Notes: generated by a model from the sequence alone, not told the origin. A DNA stretch of 64,000 nucleotides from Thermoactinospora rubra (GCF_002093975.1 NZ_KZ084326.1:248001-312000); one strand, 5' to 3'. Positions 46,924 through 57,424 are shown, counted from the first letter of the stretch. Program-made: numbers and translations.

Positions 46924-49794
46924 ATGGCCAGAACAAGCGACAAGCGGGTTGGGAAAGGGGTCTCCCCGATGGCCACCGGCGTCACAGCCCCGAGCCAGGG
47001 CGGCGATGCGGTCGCCGAGCGCCTGCGGGTTGTCCAAGAGCTCTGCGATCGAGGTGAGCCTCTGCCCGCGGTCATGCGGGCCGTGGGCCGGGGCGGGCTC
47101 GACGCCTTCGACGCCGGGGCACTCAGCGGGCCGCTGGGCGCGCGCATGGACCACGCGATCAAGAAAGGCGCGGCGCGCCGGCGCGAGCTCGTCGAGCTGC
47201 TGCGCCCCTACCTCGCGCAGGTCTCGCCCCGCGTCAAACGCGAGCTGCCGGTGGCGCGGCGGCTGCTGGTGCACCTGATCGAGACCCGCGGCGACGAGGA
47301 GCTGGTCGAGGGCGAGACGCTGGTCAAGGTCGTCACCGCGGCGGCCGAGCCGTCCAAGCGCATCCGCAAGGGCCTGCGCTGGTACGCCGACCTGCCCTTC
47401 CGCGACGAGCTGCCCGCCCCGCTGTTCCGGCTGCGCAAGGCCGACCTGGTCCCGGTCACCCACATCGAGGACATCCACTGGAAGGACGGCAGGCTGCACG
47501 TCCACGGGCACGCCTACCTGGCCGGCCTGTCGGTCCGCAGCCGCCGCTTCAACTGGGCGACCGTGGTGCTGCGCGGTCCCCGCTGGCTGCCCCCGGTACG
47601 GCTGCGCACCAGGCGCGTCTACGCCCCGGAGGCCACGCACGGCGCCCGCGAGCCGGGCTGCAACTACGACTGGTCCGGCTTCACGGCCGAGCTGAGCCCC
47701 TGGTCGCTGCGCTGGCGGGCCTCGGCCCGCGCGGTCGTCAGCGGCGTGCGGCGGCTCCTGCGCCGCCGCATGGCCGTGCCCGAGACGACCACGTGGCGCG
47801 CCGAGATCGTCTTCTGGAGCCGCGGCGCCCGCGCCATCGGCCTGCTGCGCGGCGCCGCCCTGGGCCGCACCGAGCGGCCCGCCGGGCTGGAGATCCGGCC
47901 CGGCTGGTGGGTGCGGCCGGTGTGGACCTCCGACCGGGCGCTCCAGGTGGTGCTGCAGCCCAACCGGGCCGAACTGGTCGGCGTCGACGTCGACACCGAG
48001 CGCCTGGAGCTGCGGGTCATGCTGCCGGGCCGCAGCGTGGCCAAGGGGCACGCCCGCCTCGGCGGCCACCGCATCGCCGCCGACTTCACCCCCGTGCCCG
48101 AGGGCACGCTGGTGGTGGTCCAGCTGGCCGTGCCGTCGCTCGTCAACGAGAAGGACGGCCGCCGGCTGTGGGTGGAGCCCAAGGGCGATCCGGCGGCCTC
48201 GGTCATGCTCTCCTCGGCGGGGGAGACCAGGGCCGTGGTCGGCGACCGCGAGATCACCGTGCTCGGCGACCGCCGCGACCGCGTGGTCGTCTCCGCGCAC
48301 CGTATCCGCCCGGTGATCCACTCGGTCGTGTGGGAGGACGCCACGCTGATCCTTCGGGGGAAATATCCCGATAAAGCGGGCGCCACGCACCTGTCGCTGC
48401 GGCACCGCTCCGGCCTCATGTACACCCTGCCGATGGCGCGCACGGGCGACGACTTCGAGGTACGGCTCACGCCGTCCGCCATGGACCGCTTCGGCGAGGC
48501 CGTACCGCTGGCGTCAGGCACCTGGACCATGTCGGTCCGCCACCCCTCGGGCGAGATCGTGCCGGTGCGCATGGAGCACACCGCCCTGCCCGGCCTCGAC
48601 GAGGACCCCCGCACCGTGGGCGGCCGCTCCTACCGCCTGGTCTCCACCCGCTTCGACGTGCCGGTCGTCATGGTGGAGGAGGTACGGCCCGCCGACGAGA
48701 AGGGCGTGGCGGGCAACCACCAGCTGCGCCGCGTCTTCTACCCGGCGCAGCGCACCCAGCCGCTGCGCGAGGCCACGGTCTACGTCGTCAACGACGGCCG
48801 CCTCTACGCCGACAGCGTGCGCGCCGTCTTCGAGGAACGGCTGCGCCGCGGCGACGACGGCGAGCACATCTGGATCGTCAAGGACGGCGCCTTCGAGGTC
48901 GCCGGGGCGACCCTGATCCGGGCGGGCAGCCGCGAGCACTACGAGGCCCTGGCGCGCTCGCGCCACATCGTCACCAACTCCTTCCTGCCCACCTGGTTCC
49001 GTGCCCGCGACGACCAGGTCGTCGTGCAGACCTGGCACGGCACCCCGGCCAAGCACATCGGCAACGACCAGCCCCACATGCGGCGCGACCCGCGCCCGCC
49101 CGTGTGGTACCGCCAGGCCGCCGAGGTGCGCGGCTGGGACCTGCTGCTGTCGCAGTCGCCCTGGGCCACCAAGGTCCTGCGCCGGGCCTTCAACTACCAG
49201 GGCGAGATCCTGGAGAGCGGGCTGCCCCGCAACGACGTGCTGTCCTCGCCCGACCGCGCCGAGCGCGCCGCCGAGATCCGCCGCCGCCTGGGCCTGCGGG
49301 AGGACCGTCCGGTCGTGCTCTACGCCCCCACCTGGCGCGACTATGACCGCAAGAACGCCTCGGTCAAGCTGCCGGCGGCGGACTTCTTCCAGCTGCTGGT
49401 GCGCTTCCACCCCATGCAGGCGATGCCCAACGTGCCCGCCGGCGCGATCGACGTGACGACCTATCCCGACACCGCCGACCTGCTGCTGGTGGCCGACGTC
49501 CTGGTGACCGACTACTCCTCGTCGATGTTCGACTTCGTGGCCACGGGCAAGCCGGTGCTGGTCTTCGCCTACGACCTGGACAAGTACGCGGCCAAGCGCG
49601 GGCTGTACCTGGACCTGCGGGAGCAGGCGCCGGGGCCGGTGCTCTCGACGGGCGCGGAGGTGGTGGCCGCGTTGCGCGACATCGAGGCGGTGGCCGCCTC
49701 GCACGCCGACCGGTACGAGGCCTTCCGCGCGACCTTCGCGCCCCGCGACGACGGCAAGGCCACGGCCCGCGTGGTCGACCACATCTGGGGCTGA
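46924..49794 (+). CDS. CDP-glycerol glycerophosphotransferase (TagF-like)
   Basis: This protein of up to 956 residues is read from ATG 46924; ATG 46969 after GAAAGGGG is likely the real start. The C-terminal ~380 residues form the glycerophosphotransferase domain: VVQTWHGTPAKHIGND, LLLSQSPWATKVLRRAF, YAPTWRDYD, VRFHPM, ADVLVTDYSSSMFDF. The first ~550 residues are beta-rich, with a helical start, and resemble the N-terminal domains of actinobacterial TagF/TarF proteins. It polymerises glycerol-phosphate of wall teichoic acid on the inner membrane face. No other teichoic-acid gene is adjacent. Confidence 0.9.
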   Translation: MARTSDKRVGKGVSPMATGVTAPSQGGDAVAERLRVVQELCDRGEPLPAVMRAVGRGGLDAFDAGALSGPLGARMDHAIKKGAARRRELVELLRPYLAQVSPRVKRELPVARRLLVHLIETRGDEELVEGETLVKVVTAAAEPSKRIRKGLRWYADLPFRDELPAPLFRLRKADLVPVTHIEDIHWKDGRLHVHGHAYLAGLSVRSRRFNWATVVLRGPRWLPPVRLRTRRVYAPEATHGAREPGCNYDWSGFTAELSPWSLRWRASARAVVSGVRRLLRRRMAVPETTTWRAEIVFWSRGARAIGLLRGAALGRTERPAGLEIRPGWWVRPVWTSDRALQVVLQPNRAELVGVDVDTERLELRVMLPGRSVAKGHARLGGHRIAADFTPVPEGTLVVVQLAVPSLVNEKDGRRLWVEPKGDPAASVMLSSAGETRAVVGDREITVLGDRRDRVVVSAHRIRPVIHSVVWEDATLILRGKYPDKAGATHLSLRHRSGLMYTLPMARTGDDFEVRLTPSAMDRFGEAVPLASGTWTMSVRHPSGEIVPVRMEHTALPGLDEDPRTVGGRSYRLVSTRFDVPVVMVEEVRPADEKGVAGNHQLRRVFYPAQRTQPLREATVYVVNDGRLYADSVRAVFEERLRRGDDGEHIWIVKDGAFEVAGATLIRAGSREHYEALARSRHIVTNSFLPTWFRARDDQVVVQTWHGTPAKHIGNDQPHMRRDPRPPVWYRQAAEVRGWDLLLSQSPWATKVLRRAFNYQGEILESGLPRNDVLSSPDRAERAAEIRRRLGLREDRPVVLYAPTWRDYDRKNASVKLPAADFFQLLVRFHPMQAMPNVPAGAIDVTTYPDTADLLLVADVLVTDYSSSMFDFVATGKPVLVFAYDLDKYAAKRGLYLDLREQAPGPVLSTGAEVVAALRDIEAVAASHADRYEAFRATFAPRDDGKATARVVDHIWG

Positions 49795-49899
49795 TCTCGG
49801 GGCGGGCCGGCGCCGCCCGCCTGCCCTTTTGGCGAATCCCGCGACCAGAACGGTCAACTCGGCACGATCTACGCCTGTGGTCTGGTGGAATGGAGGGTT

Positions 49900-52800
49900 G
49901 TGAGTGGTCAGACCTGGCGGTTGGTGCGACGTGGGGGCGCGGGACGATCGGCGCCCCCTGAGCTGGACGAGCACCAGCGTGCCGTGGTCGGCCACGAGGG
50001 CGGCCCGCTGCTGGTCCTCGCCGGTCCCGGCACCGGCAAGACGACGACGATCGTCGAGGCCGTCGTCGACCGCGTGGAGCGCCGGGGCCAGGACCCCGAG
50101 CGGATCCTCATCCTGACCTTCAGCCGCAAGGCCGCCAGCGAGCTGCGCGACCGCATCACCGCGCGCCTGCGCCGCACCACCCGCTCGCCGCTCGCCATGA
50201 CCTTCCACAGCTACGCCTACGCCCTGGTCCGCCGCGAGGCCGTCCTGTCCGGCGCCCCGCAGCCGCGCCTGCTGACCGGGCCCGAGCAGCTGCTGGAGAT
50301 CCGGCGCCTGCTCCACGGCGAACTGGAGGACGGCGCCCGCGGCTGGCCGGAGCACCTCCACGAGGCGCTCAAGACCCGGGGGTTCGCCGAGGAGCTGAGG
50401 GACTTCCTGGCCCGCGCCGCCGAACGCGGCCTGGACGGCGAGCGCCTGGTCGAGCTGGGCCGCCAGTACGGCAGGGCCGACTGGATCGCCGCCGGCCGCT
50501 TCGCCCTGCGCTACGAGGCCCGCTTCGACCTGGACCCCGAGCCGGTCCTCGACTACGCCGAGCTGATCCGCGAGGCGGGCGGCCTGCTCGCCGACCCCGA
50601 GATCCGCCTGCGCGAGCGCGAGGCCTACGACGCCGTGTTCGTGGACGAGTACCAGGACACCGACCCGGCCCAGGAGTTCCTGCTCAGGCAGCTGGCCGGC
50701 GACGGGCGCGACCTCATCGCCGTGGGCGACCCCGACCAGTCGATCTACGGCTTCCGCGGCGCCGAGGTGCAGGGCATCCTGAGGTTCCCCGAGCGCTTCC
50801 GCGACCGTCACGGCCGCGAGGCGCCGGTCGTCGCCCTGCGCGTGTGCCGCAGGAGCGGCCCGGTCCTGCTGGAGGCCTCCCGCCGCGTGGCGGCCCGCCT
50901 GCCCGTCGCGCCCCTGCCGACCGAGGCCGGCGAGCCGCCGAGCCGTACCGGGGTGCGAGGACACAGGGACCTGCTGCCCCTGCCGGACGCCGAGCCGGGC
51001 GAGGTGAAGGTGCTGCTGGCCGACAGCGTCAACCAGGAGGCCGCCTTGGTGGCCGACACCCTGCGGCGCGCGCACCTCGTCGACGGCGTGCCGTGGCACC
51101 GGATGGCCGTGCTGGTGCGCTCGGCGACCCGGCAGGTGCCGCTCATGCGCAGGGCGCTGGTGGCTGCCGGCGTCCCGACCCTGGTCGCCGGCGACGAGGT
51201 GCCGCTCGCCCAGGAGCCCGGCGTGCGGCCGCTGCTCACCCTGATCCGCGTGGCGATCAACCCCGGCGCCCTGGACGAGGCCGTGGCGGAGGAGCTGCTC
51301 ACCGGCCCCCTGGGCGGCACGGACATGCTGGGCGTGCGCCGCCTGCGCCGCGCCCTGAAGATCGCCGAGAACGAGGCGGTGGAGCTCGCCGGGGAGGACA
51401 TCGAGCCCAGAACCTCCGGCGAGCTGCTGGTGGCCGCCCTCAAGGACGCCCGCGAGCTGACCCGCGTCGAGCCGCACGTCGCGCTGCCCGCCGAGCGCGT
51501 GGCCAGGCTGCTGGCCGCCGCCGGGGACGCGGTGGGGCGGGGCGGCACCGCCGAGGAGGTCCTGTGGGAGGTGTGGGACGCCAGCGGCCTGGCCGAGAAG
51601 TGGACCGAGCAGAGCCTCGCCGGAGGCGTCAGGGGCGCCCAGGCCGACCGCGACCTCGACGCGGTGGTCGCGCTGTTCGACTACGCGGCCAAGTTCGTGG
51701 ACCGCATGCCCAAGGCCGGGCCCGGGGTGTTCGTCGACGACCTGGCGGCCCAGGAGATCCCGGCGGACACGCTGGCGGACCGGGCCCCCGAAGGCGACGC
51801 CGTCCACGTGATGACCGCGCACCGCGCCAAGGGCCTGGAGTGGGACGTGGTCGTCGTGGCGGGCGTGCAGGAGGGCGTCTGGCCCGACCTGCGGCTGCGC
51901 GGCTCCATGCTGGGCGTGGAGAGCATGATCCAGCTCGCCGAGGGCCTGCCGCTGGACTCCACGAAGGTGGTCGCCGCCCAGCTGGCCTCCAAGCTGCTGG
52001 CCGAGGAGCGCAGGCTCTTCTACGTCGCCGCGACGCGGGCGCGCAGGAAGCTGGTGGTGACCGCCGTGGGCGGCGACGACACCGAGGAGCAGCCGTCGCG
52101 GTTCCTGCAGGAGCTGCTGCCCGGCGGCGTGGACGCGGCGGGCGCGGACGACCGGTCGCGCTGGCTGACCATGTCGGCGCTCGTGGCCGAGCTGCGCGGC
52201 GCCGTCGCCGACCCCACCAGGCCGGCCAAGGTCCGCCAGGAGGCCGCCCGCCAGCTCGCCCGCCTGGCCGCCGCCGGCGTCCAGGGGGCGCACCCCAACG
52301 ACTGGTACGCCCTCACCCCGATCAGCGACGACCGCCCCCTGGGCTGGCCCGGCGACACCGTCAGGATCTCCCCGTCGGCCGTGGAGAGCTTCACCAAGTG
52401 CGGCCTGCGCTGGCTGCTGGAGACGGCGGTCGGCGCGAGCGGCACCAGCAGCGCGCAGGGCCTCGGCTCGGTCATCCACGCCCTGGCCGTGCTGGCCGCC
52501 ACCGACCTGCCCGCCGAGGACCTGCTCAGCCGCCGCCTGGATGACGTCTGGGGCGAGCTGGACTTCGGCGGCGTGTGGTTCAACAGGAAGCAGCGCCAGG
52601 TGGCCGAGCAGATGGTGGCCAGGTTCCTGCGCTGGCACAAGGAGAACCCGCGCGAGCTGGTCGCCCTGGAGGAGGCGTTCGCCGTGAAGGTGTCCGAGGG
52701 CGTGGAGATCCACGGCCGGGTGGACCGGGTCGAGCGCGACGCCGAGGGCCGGGCCGTGATCATCGACCTGAAGACCGGGTCGGGCAAGCCCAAGCCCGGC

Positions 52801-53115
52801 GACCTCGACCGCCACCCCCAGCTGGGCGTCTACCAGCTCGCCGTACTCCTGCAGGCCTTCGCCAAGCACGGGCTCACCGAGCCGGGCGGCGCGGCGCTCG
52901 TCCAGGTCGGCAAGGCGGCCGGCAAGGACGCGGTGGAGCAGCGGCAGCCGGCCCTGGCCGACGACCCCGACCCCGGCTGGGCCAAGGACCTGGTCGACAC
53001 CGTGGCGCTGGGCATGTCGGGGCCGTTCTTCCAGGCCAAGGTCAACGACGGCTGCCGCACCTGCGCGGCCAGGAGCTCCTGCCCGGTCAGCGACAACGGA
53101 GGCCAGGTGTGCTGA
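49900..53115 (+). CDS. adnA: AdnA: helicase-nuclease subunit
   Basis: This 1071-residue protein is read from GTG 49900. The N-terminal UvrD-type motor has Walker A GPGTGKTT (~42-49), FSRKAASELR, DEYQD (~247), GDPDQSIYGFRG and VMTAHRAKGLEWD. The C-terminal PD-(D/E)XK nuclease (~residue 940) has GRVDRVERD and VIIDLKTG. C834 plus C-x2-C-x5-C (GCRTCAARSSC, ~1050-1062) would hold an Fe-S cluster. It resects double-strand breaks with AdnB. Order and 7-bp overlap (GTGCTGA) with adnB match mycobacterial Rv3202c-Rv3201c. Confidence 0.93.
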   Translation: MSGQTWRLVRRGGAGRSAPPELDEHQRAVVGHEGGPLLVLAGPGTGKTTTIVEAVVDRVERRGQDPERILILTFSRKAASELRDRITARLRRTTRSPLAMTFHSYAYALVRREAVLSGAPQPRLLTGPEQLLEIRRLLHGELEDGARGWPEHLHEALKTRGFAEELRDFLARAAERGLDGERLVELGRQYGRADWIAAGRFALRYEARFDLDPEPVLDYAELIREAGGLLADPEIRLREREAYDAVFVDEYQDTDPAQEFLLRQLAGDGRDLIAVGDPDQSIYGFRGAEVQGILRFPERFRDRHGREAPVVALRVCRRSGPVLLEASRRVAARLPVAPLPTEAGEPPSRTGVRGHRDLLPLPDAEPGEVKVLLADSVNQEAALVADTLRRAHLVDGVPWHRMAVLVRSATRQVPLMRRALVAAGVPTLVAGDEVPLAQEPGVRPLLTLIRVAINPGALDEAVAEELLTGPLGGTDMLGVRRLRRALKIAENEAVELAGEDIEPRTSGELLVAALKDARELTRVEPHVALPAERVARLLAAAGDAVGRGGTAEEVLWEVWDASGLAEKWTEQSLAGGVRGAQADRDLDAVVALFDYAAKFVDRMPKAGPGVFVDDLAAQEIPADTLADRAPEGDAVHVMTAHRAKGLEWDVVVVAGVQEGVWPDLRLRGSMLGVESMIQLAEGLPLDSTKVVAAQLASKLLAEERRLFYVAATRARRKLVVTAVGGDDTEEQPSRFLQELLPGGVDAAGADDRSRWLTMSALVAELRGAVADPTRPAKVRQEAARQLARLAAAGVQGAHPNDWYALTPISDDRPLGWPGDTVRISPSAVESFTKCGLRWLLETAVGASGTSSAQGLGSVIHALAVLAATDLPAEDLLSRRLDDVWGELDFGGVWFNRKQRQVAEQMVARFLRWHKENPRELVALEEAFAVKVSEGVEIHGRVDRVERDAEGRAVIIDLKTGSGKPKPGDLDRHPQLGVYQLAVLLQAFAKHGLTEPGGAALVQVGKAAGKDAVEQRQPALADDPDPGWAKDLVDTVALGMSGPFFQAKVNDGCRTCAARSSCPVSDNGGQVC

Positions 53116-56100
53116 CCCCGGTCGAGCTGGCGGAGAAGCTGGGCATCCTGCCCCCGACCCCGGAGCAGGCGGCGGTCATCGAGGCGCCGCTGGAGCCGAT
53201 GGTCGTCATGGCCGGCGCCGGGTCGGGCAAAAGCGAGACCATGGCCGGGCGGGTGGTCTGGCTGGTGGCCAACGGCCTGGTCCGCCCCGAGCACATCCTC
53301 GGTCTGACCTTCACCCGCAAGGCCGCCGCCGAGCTGGCGCATCGCGTCCGCGAACGCCTGGCCGGCCTGGCCCAGGCCGGGCTCGTCGACCCGGAGGTGC
53401 TCGACAACGAGCCCACGGTCTCCACCTACCACGCCTACGCCGCCCGCCTGGTCACCGACCACGCGCTGCGGGAGGCGCTGGAGCCGACGCTGCGGCTGAT
53501 CACCCCGGCGATCTCCTGGCAGCTCGCCTCCCGCGTGGTGGCCATGTACGACGGGCCGATGGACAAGGTCGAGCTCAGCCCGGCCAGCGTCACCGCCGCC
53601 GTGCTGGAGCTCGCCGGGGAGCTGTCCGAGCACCTGCGCACCCCCGCCGACGTGCGGCGGGCCGGCGAGTGGCTCAAGGAGAGGTACGGCGAGCTGCGCG
53701 GCAGGACCAACGCGCAGCAGCGCCGCCCGCTGGCCGTGCAGGAGGCGCGCGAGCAGCTCCTTCCGCTGGTGGAGGCCTACCAGAAGATCAAGCGCGCCCG
53801 CGAGGTCATCGACTACGGCGACCAGATGGCCCTGGCCGCCCGGATCGCCGCCAACCACCGCGAGGTGGGCGAGATCGAGCGCGGCCGGTACGCGGTGGTG
53901 CTGCTGGACGAGTACCAGGACACCAGCCACGCCCAGCTGGTGCTGCTCAGGAGCCTGTTCGGCGAGGGCCACCCGGTGACGGCGGTGGGCGACCCGTGCC
54001 AGTCCATCTACGGCTGGCGCGGCGCTTCCTCGGGCAACCTGCGCCGCTTCTCCCAGGACTTCCGCACCCCCTCGGGCGACCCCGCACCCGTCCGCCGGCT
54101 CAGCGTGAGCTTCCGCAACGGTGACCGCATCCTCGACGTGGCGGCCAGGATCCAGCTGCCGCTGCGCATGGAGGCCCGCGAGGTGCCCGTCCTGGTGCCC
54201 GGCCCCAACCGCGTGGACCGGGGCCGGGTGACCTGCGCCTTCCACGAGACGGCCGAGGACGAGGCCCGCTGGATCGCCGAGGGTGTCGCCAGGCTGCTGA
54301 GGACCGAGACCGCACCCGACGGGCTGCCGTGGGGCGACGGCGAGCGCAGGAAGGCCAAGACGCTCGCCGTACAGCCGGGTGACGTGGCGATCCTGGCGCG
54401 CAGGCGGTCGCAGTTCCCGATGATCCGCAGGGCGCTGGAGGAACGCGGCATCCCGGTCGAGGTGGTGGGCCTGGGCGGGCTGCTGACCGTGCCGGAGGTG
54501 GCCGACGTCGTGGCGACCCTGCGGGTGCTCTACGACGCGACCGCCGGCGACGCGCTGGTCCGCCTGCTGGCCGGGCCCCGCTGGCGCATCGGCCCCGCCG
54601 ACCTCAAGCAGCTGGGGGAGTGCGCCCGCGAGCTGAACCGCGAGTCACGCGAGGGCTCCCGCCAGGAGAGCGACCCGCTCCAGCAGGTCGTCGCCGACCT
54701 GGCCGAGGAGCGCGGCAGCCTGGTCGACGCGCTGGACGAGCTGCCCGACCGGCCGCAGTGGCACGAGCTGTTCTCGCCGCTGGCCCGCACCCGCCTGATC
54801 GCCTACGCCCACGAGCTGCGCGCCCTGCGGGCCCGCGCCGCCCAGCCGCTGCCCGACCTGATCACCGAGATCGAGCGGCGCATGGGGCTGGACATCGAGG
54901 TGGTCGCCAGGGGCGGCGCGTTCGCCGCCCGCGCGGACCTGGACGCCTTCCAGGACGCGGCCTCGCGCTTCGCGGGCGACTCCGAGGACCCCACGCTGGG
55001 CGCCTTCCTCGCCTACCTGCAGGCGGCCGAGAGCGAGGAGTTCGGGCTCGAGGGCGGCCGGGTGAGCGACGGCAACTCGGTCAAGCTCATGACCGTTCAC
55101 GCCGCCAAGGGCCTGGAGTGGCCGGTGGTCGTGGTGCCCGGCCTGTCGCAGCTGACCAGCGCCAAGGGGATCACGACCGGCAGCGTCTTCCCCTCCACCC
55201 CGGCCGCCAACACGCGATGGACCGAGAACCCGCGCAAGCTGCCCTCCTTCCTGCGCGGCGACGCGAGCGACCTGCCCAGGCTCACCGGGCTGAGCAAGGA
55301 GGAGCTGGCCGCCTTCGAGGAGCAGTCGCGCGAGCGTGACCTGATGGAGGAGCGGCGGCTGGCCTACGTGGCGGTCACCCGCGCCCACTACCACCTCATC
55401 GCCTCCGGCTACCGCTGGGGCACCGCCACCAAGCCGCTGGAGCCCTCGCAGTTCCTGCTGGAGATCCGCGACACCGCCGACCGGGTCGCCCACTGGGCGC
55501 CCGAGCCGGAGGAGGGCGCGACCAACCCGCTGCTGGCCGAGCCGCCGGAGGCCACCTGGCCCGTCACGCCCGAGGGCCTGCGGTACGAGTCGGTGCTCGA
55601 CGGCGCCCGCATGGTGGAGGAGGCGCTGGCCGGGCTCCTCGAACCGGCCGCCGACGAGCCCCTGCGCCCCTTCGAGGAGGAACGGCTCAGGGCCTGGCAG
55701 CGCGACGCCGAGCTGCTGCTGCGCGAGCGCGAGGCCCACGCCGACCGCGCCGGGCTGACGGTCGAGCTGCCCTCCAGGCTGACCGTCTCCTCCCTGGTGA
55801 CCCTCGCCGCCGACCCGGCCGAGCTGGCCCGCCGCATCCGCCGCCCGGTGCCGCGCAAACCCGCCCCGCTGGCCCGCCGCGGCACCTCCTTCCACCAATG
55901 GCTGGAGTCCCGCTGGAGCCAGCAGCGCCTCATCGACGACTTCGAGCTCGGCCTCGAGGAGCCGGAGGAGATCGACGTACGGCTGGCCGAGCTGCAGGCC
56001 CGCTTCGAGGAGAGCGAGTGGGCCGGGCGGCGGCCGGTGGACCAGGAGGTGCCGTTCGAGACGGTGATCGGCGACCGGCTGGTGCGCGGCCGCATGGACG

Positions 56101-56369
56101 CGGTGTTCCTGGACGACGACGGCCGCTATGAGGTCGTGGACTGGAAGACCGGGCGGCCGCCCGCGGGCAGGGCCGCCCAGGCCGCCTCGGTCCAGCTGGC
56201 CGCCTACCGGCTGGCCTGGTCCCACCTGGCGGGCGTCCCGCTGGAGCGGGTCGGCGCGGCCTTCCACTACGTGCGGCTCAACCAGACCGTCAGGCCGGTG
56301 AACCTGCTGGACGAGGCCGGTCTGGTCGCGCTCATCGAGTCGGTTCCGGAGACTCAGCCCGGCAGGTAG
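53109..56369 (+). CDS. adnB: AdnB: helicase-nuclease subunit
   Basis: This 1086-residue protein is read from GTG 53109. Motor motifs are AGAGSGKSE (Walker A, ~35-43), FTRKAAAELA, DEYQD (~267), GDPCQSIYGWRG, VSFRNGDRILD and MTVHAAKGLEW. The C-terminal nuclease has RGRMDAVFLDDDG and YEVVDWKTG (~993-1010). It lacks the Fe-S cysteines, which lie in the partner. In mycobacteria AdnB is the main translocase of the heterodimer. It converges on the siderophore decarboxylase gene with a 16-bp overlap. Confidence 0.93.
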   Translation: MLTPVELAEKLGILPPTPEQAAVIEAPLEPMVVMAGAGSGKSETMAGRVVWLVANGLVRPEHILGLTFTRKAAAELAHRVRERLAGLAQAGLVDPEVLDNEPTVSTYHAYAARLVTDHALREALEPTLRLITPAISWQLASRVVAMYDGPMDKVELSPASVTAAVLELAGELSEHLRTPADVRRAGEWLKERYGELRGRTNAQQRRPLAVQEAREQLLPLVEAYQKIKRAREVIDYGDQMALAARIAANHREVGEIERGRYAVVLLDEYQDTSHAQLVLLRSLFGEGHPVTAVGDPCQSIYGWRGASSGNLRRFSQDFRTPSGDPAPVRRLSVSFRNGDRILDVAARIQLPLRMEAREVPVLVPGPNRVDRGRVTCAFHETAEDEARWIAEGVARLLRTETAPDGLPWGDGERRKAKTLAVQPGDVAILARRRSQFPMIRRALEERGIPVEVVGLGGLLTVPEVADVVATLRVLYDATAGDALVRLLAGPRWRIGPADLKQLGECARELNRESREGSRQESDPLQQVVADLAEERGSLVDALDELPDRPQWHELFSPLARTRLIAYAHELRALRARAAQPLPDLITEIERRMGLDIEVVARGGAFAARADLDAFQDAASRFAGDSEDPTLGAFLAYLQAAESEEFGLEGGRVSDGNSVKLMTVHAAKGLEWPVVVVPGLSQLTSAKGITTGSVFPSTPAANTRWTENPRKLPSFLRGDASDLPRLTGLSKEELAAFEEQSRERDLMEERRLAYVAVTRAHYHLIASGYRWGTATKPLEPSQFLLEIRDTADRVAHWAPEPEEGATNPLLAEPPEATWPVTPEGLRYESVLDGARMVEEALAGLLEPAADEPLRPFEEERLRAWQRDAELLLREREAHADRAGLTVELPSRLTVSSLVTLAADPAELARRIRRPVPRKPAPLARRGTSFHQWLESRWSQQRLIDDFELGLEEPEEIDVRLAELQARFEESEWAGRRPVDQEVPFETVIGDRLVRGRMDAVFLDDDGRYEVVDWKTGRPPAGRAAQAASVQLAAYRLAWSHLAGVPLERVGAAFHYVRLNQTVRPVNLLDEAGLVALIESVPETQPGR

Positions 56370-57424
56370 TGGACGGCCGGCTTGGGGTGCATCAGGAAGT
56401 CGTGGTGGGAGATGTTCCAGGCGTAGGCGCCGGCCATCTCGAACACCACGATGTCGCCCGGCCGGAGCGAGGCGGGGACGTCGCGGGCGAAGACGTCCTT
56501 GGGCGTGCACAGCTGGCCGACGACCGTGACCGGCTCCTCCCGGCCCACCCGGGCGGGGAGGACCGTGAAGGGCTGGTCGTGGCCCTTGGTGACGGGCGTG
56601 CGGAGGTGGTGGGTGCCGCCCTGCACGATGGCGTAGGACCTGCCGTGCACCCGTTTGACGTCGATGACGCGGGTCGCGTAGTAGCCGCAGTACGCCGTGA
56701 GCGCCCGGCCCGGCTCGATCCGCACCACCTGCCCGGGCCGGCGCAGCTCGGCCAGGCCCTTGCCGTAGGACTCCCAGTCGAAGCGCGCCTGCGGGTCGGC
56801 GTAGGAGACCGCCATGCCGCCGCCGACGTTGACCTCCCCGGCGTGGTGCCTGAGCACCTCGGCGGCCAGCTGGAGCAGCTGGGGCGCCGCCAGCCCGCTG
56901 GCCAGGTGCGCGTGGACGCCGCGCAGCCGTACGCGCTCGCCGAACAGCGGCAGGCACTCGGCCACGGCCTCGGCGTCCATCCCGAACGGCCCGTCCATCC
57001 GCAGCGCCGCGCCCTCGACCCGCACCTCGAGGTTGAGCCGCAGCAGCACCTCGGCGGGCAGGCCCAGCCTTACCAGGCGGCGCAGCTCGCCGGGCGACTC
57101 CACGTGGACGCGGTGCGCCCGGGCGGCCAGCGCCAGCTCCTCGTCGGTCTTGCCGGGGCCGCCGAAGGCCACCCGCGCCTCCAGGAACAGCCCGGTGACG
57201 TGGGCGAACTCCCCGCCGGAGGACACCTCGAAGCCGTCCACGTGCCGGGCGAGCACCCGCAGCAGCTCGGCGTCGGGGTTGGCCTTGACCGCGTAGTACA
57301 GCTCGATCCCGTCCATCGCCCGCCGTACGGCTGCCGCGTGCTCGTCGAGCGCGGCCAGGTCGTAGAGGTAGGCGGGGAAGCTCGTGAGGCGCTGCACCGC
57401 ATCACGCACATTCGCGGAAATCAT
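56354..57424 (-). CDS. PLP-dependent group IV decarboxylase (PvsE/SbnH-like)
   Basis: This 356-residue alanine-racemase-fold decarboxylase has K47 (YYAVKANPD, Schiff base), HAHLASGL, NVGGGMAVSY, IEPGRALTAYCGYYA, and the catalytic loop GQLCTPKDVFARD. It is shorter than diaminopimelate decarboxylases. In vibrioferrin synthesis PvsE decarboxylates a citryl-serine intermediate; its position as last gene after two siderophore synthetases supports that role. ATG 57424 overlaps the synthetase stop (ATGA at 57421-57424). Confidence 0.85.
   Translation of the reverse strand: MISANVRDAVQRLTSFPAYLYDLAALDEHAAAVRRAMDGIELYYAVKANPDAELLRVLARHVDGFEVSSGGEFAHVTGLFLEARVAFGGPGKTDEELALAARAHRVHVESPGELRRLVRLGLPAEVLLRLNLEVRVEGAALRMDGPFGMDAEAVAECLPLFGERVRLRGVHAHLASGLAAPQLLQLAAEVLRHHAGEVNVGGGMAVSYADPQARFDWESYGKGLAELRRPGQVVRIEPGRALTAYCGYYATRVIDVKRVHGRSYAIVQGGTHHLRTPVTKGHDQPFTVLPARVGREEPVTVVGQLCTPKDVFARDVPASLRPGDIVVFEMAGAYAWNISHHDFLMHPKPAVHYLPG

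Noticed and set aside
48514..52869. Minus-strand open frame of 1451 codons
   Set aside because: It is antisense to the TagF-like and AdnA genes, shows low-complexity Gly/Ala/Arg/Val/Leu/His composition and no motif; typical GC-rich shadow.
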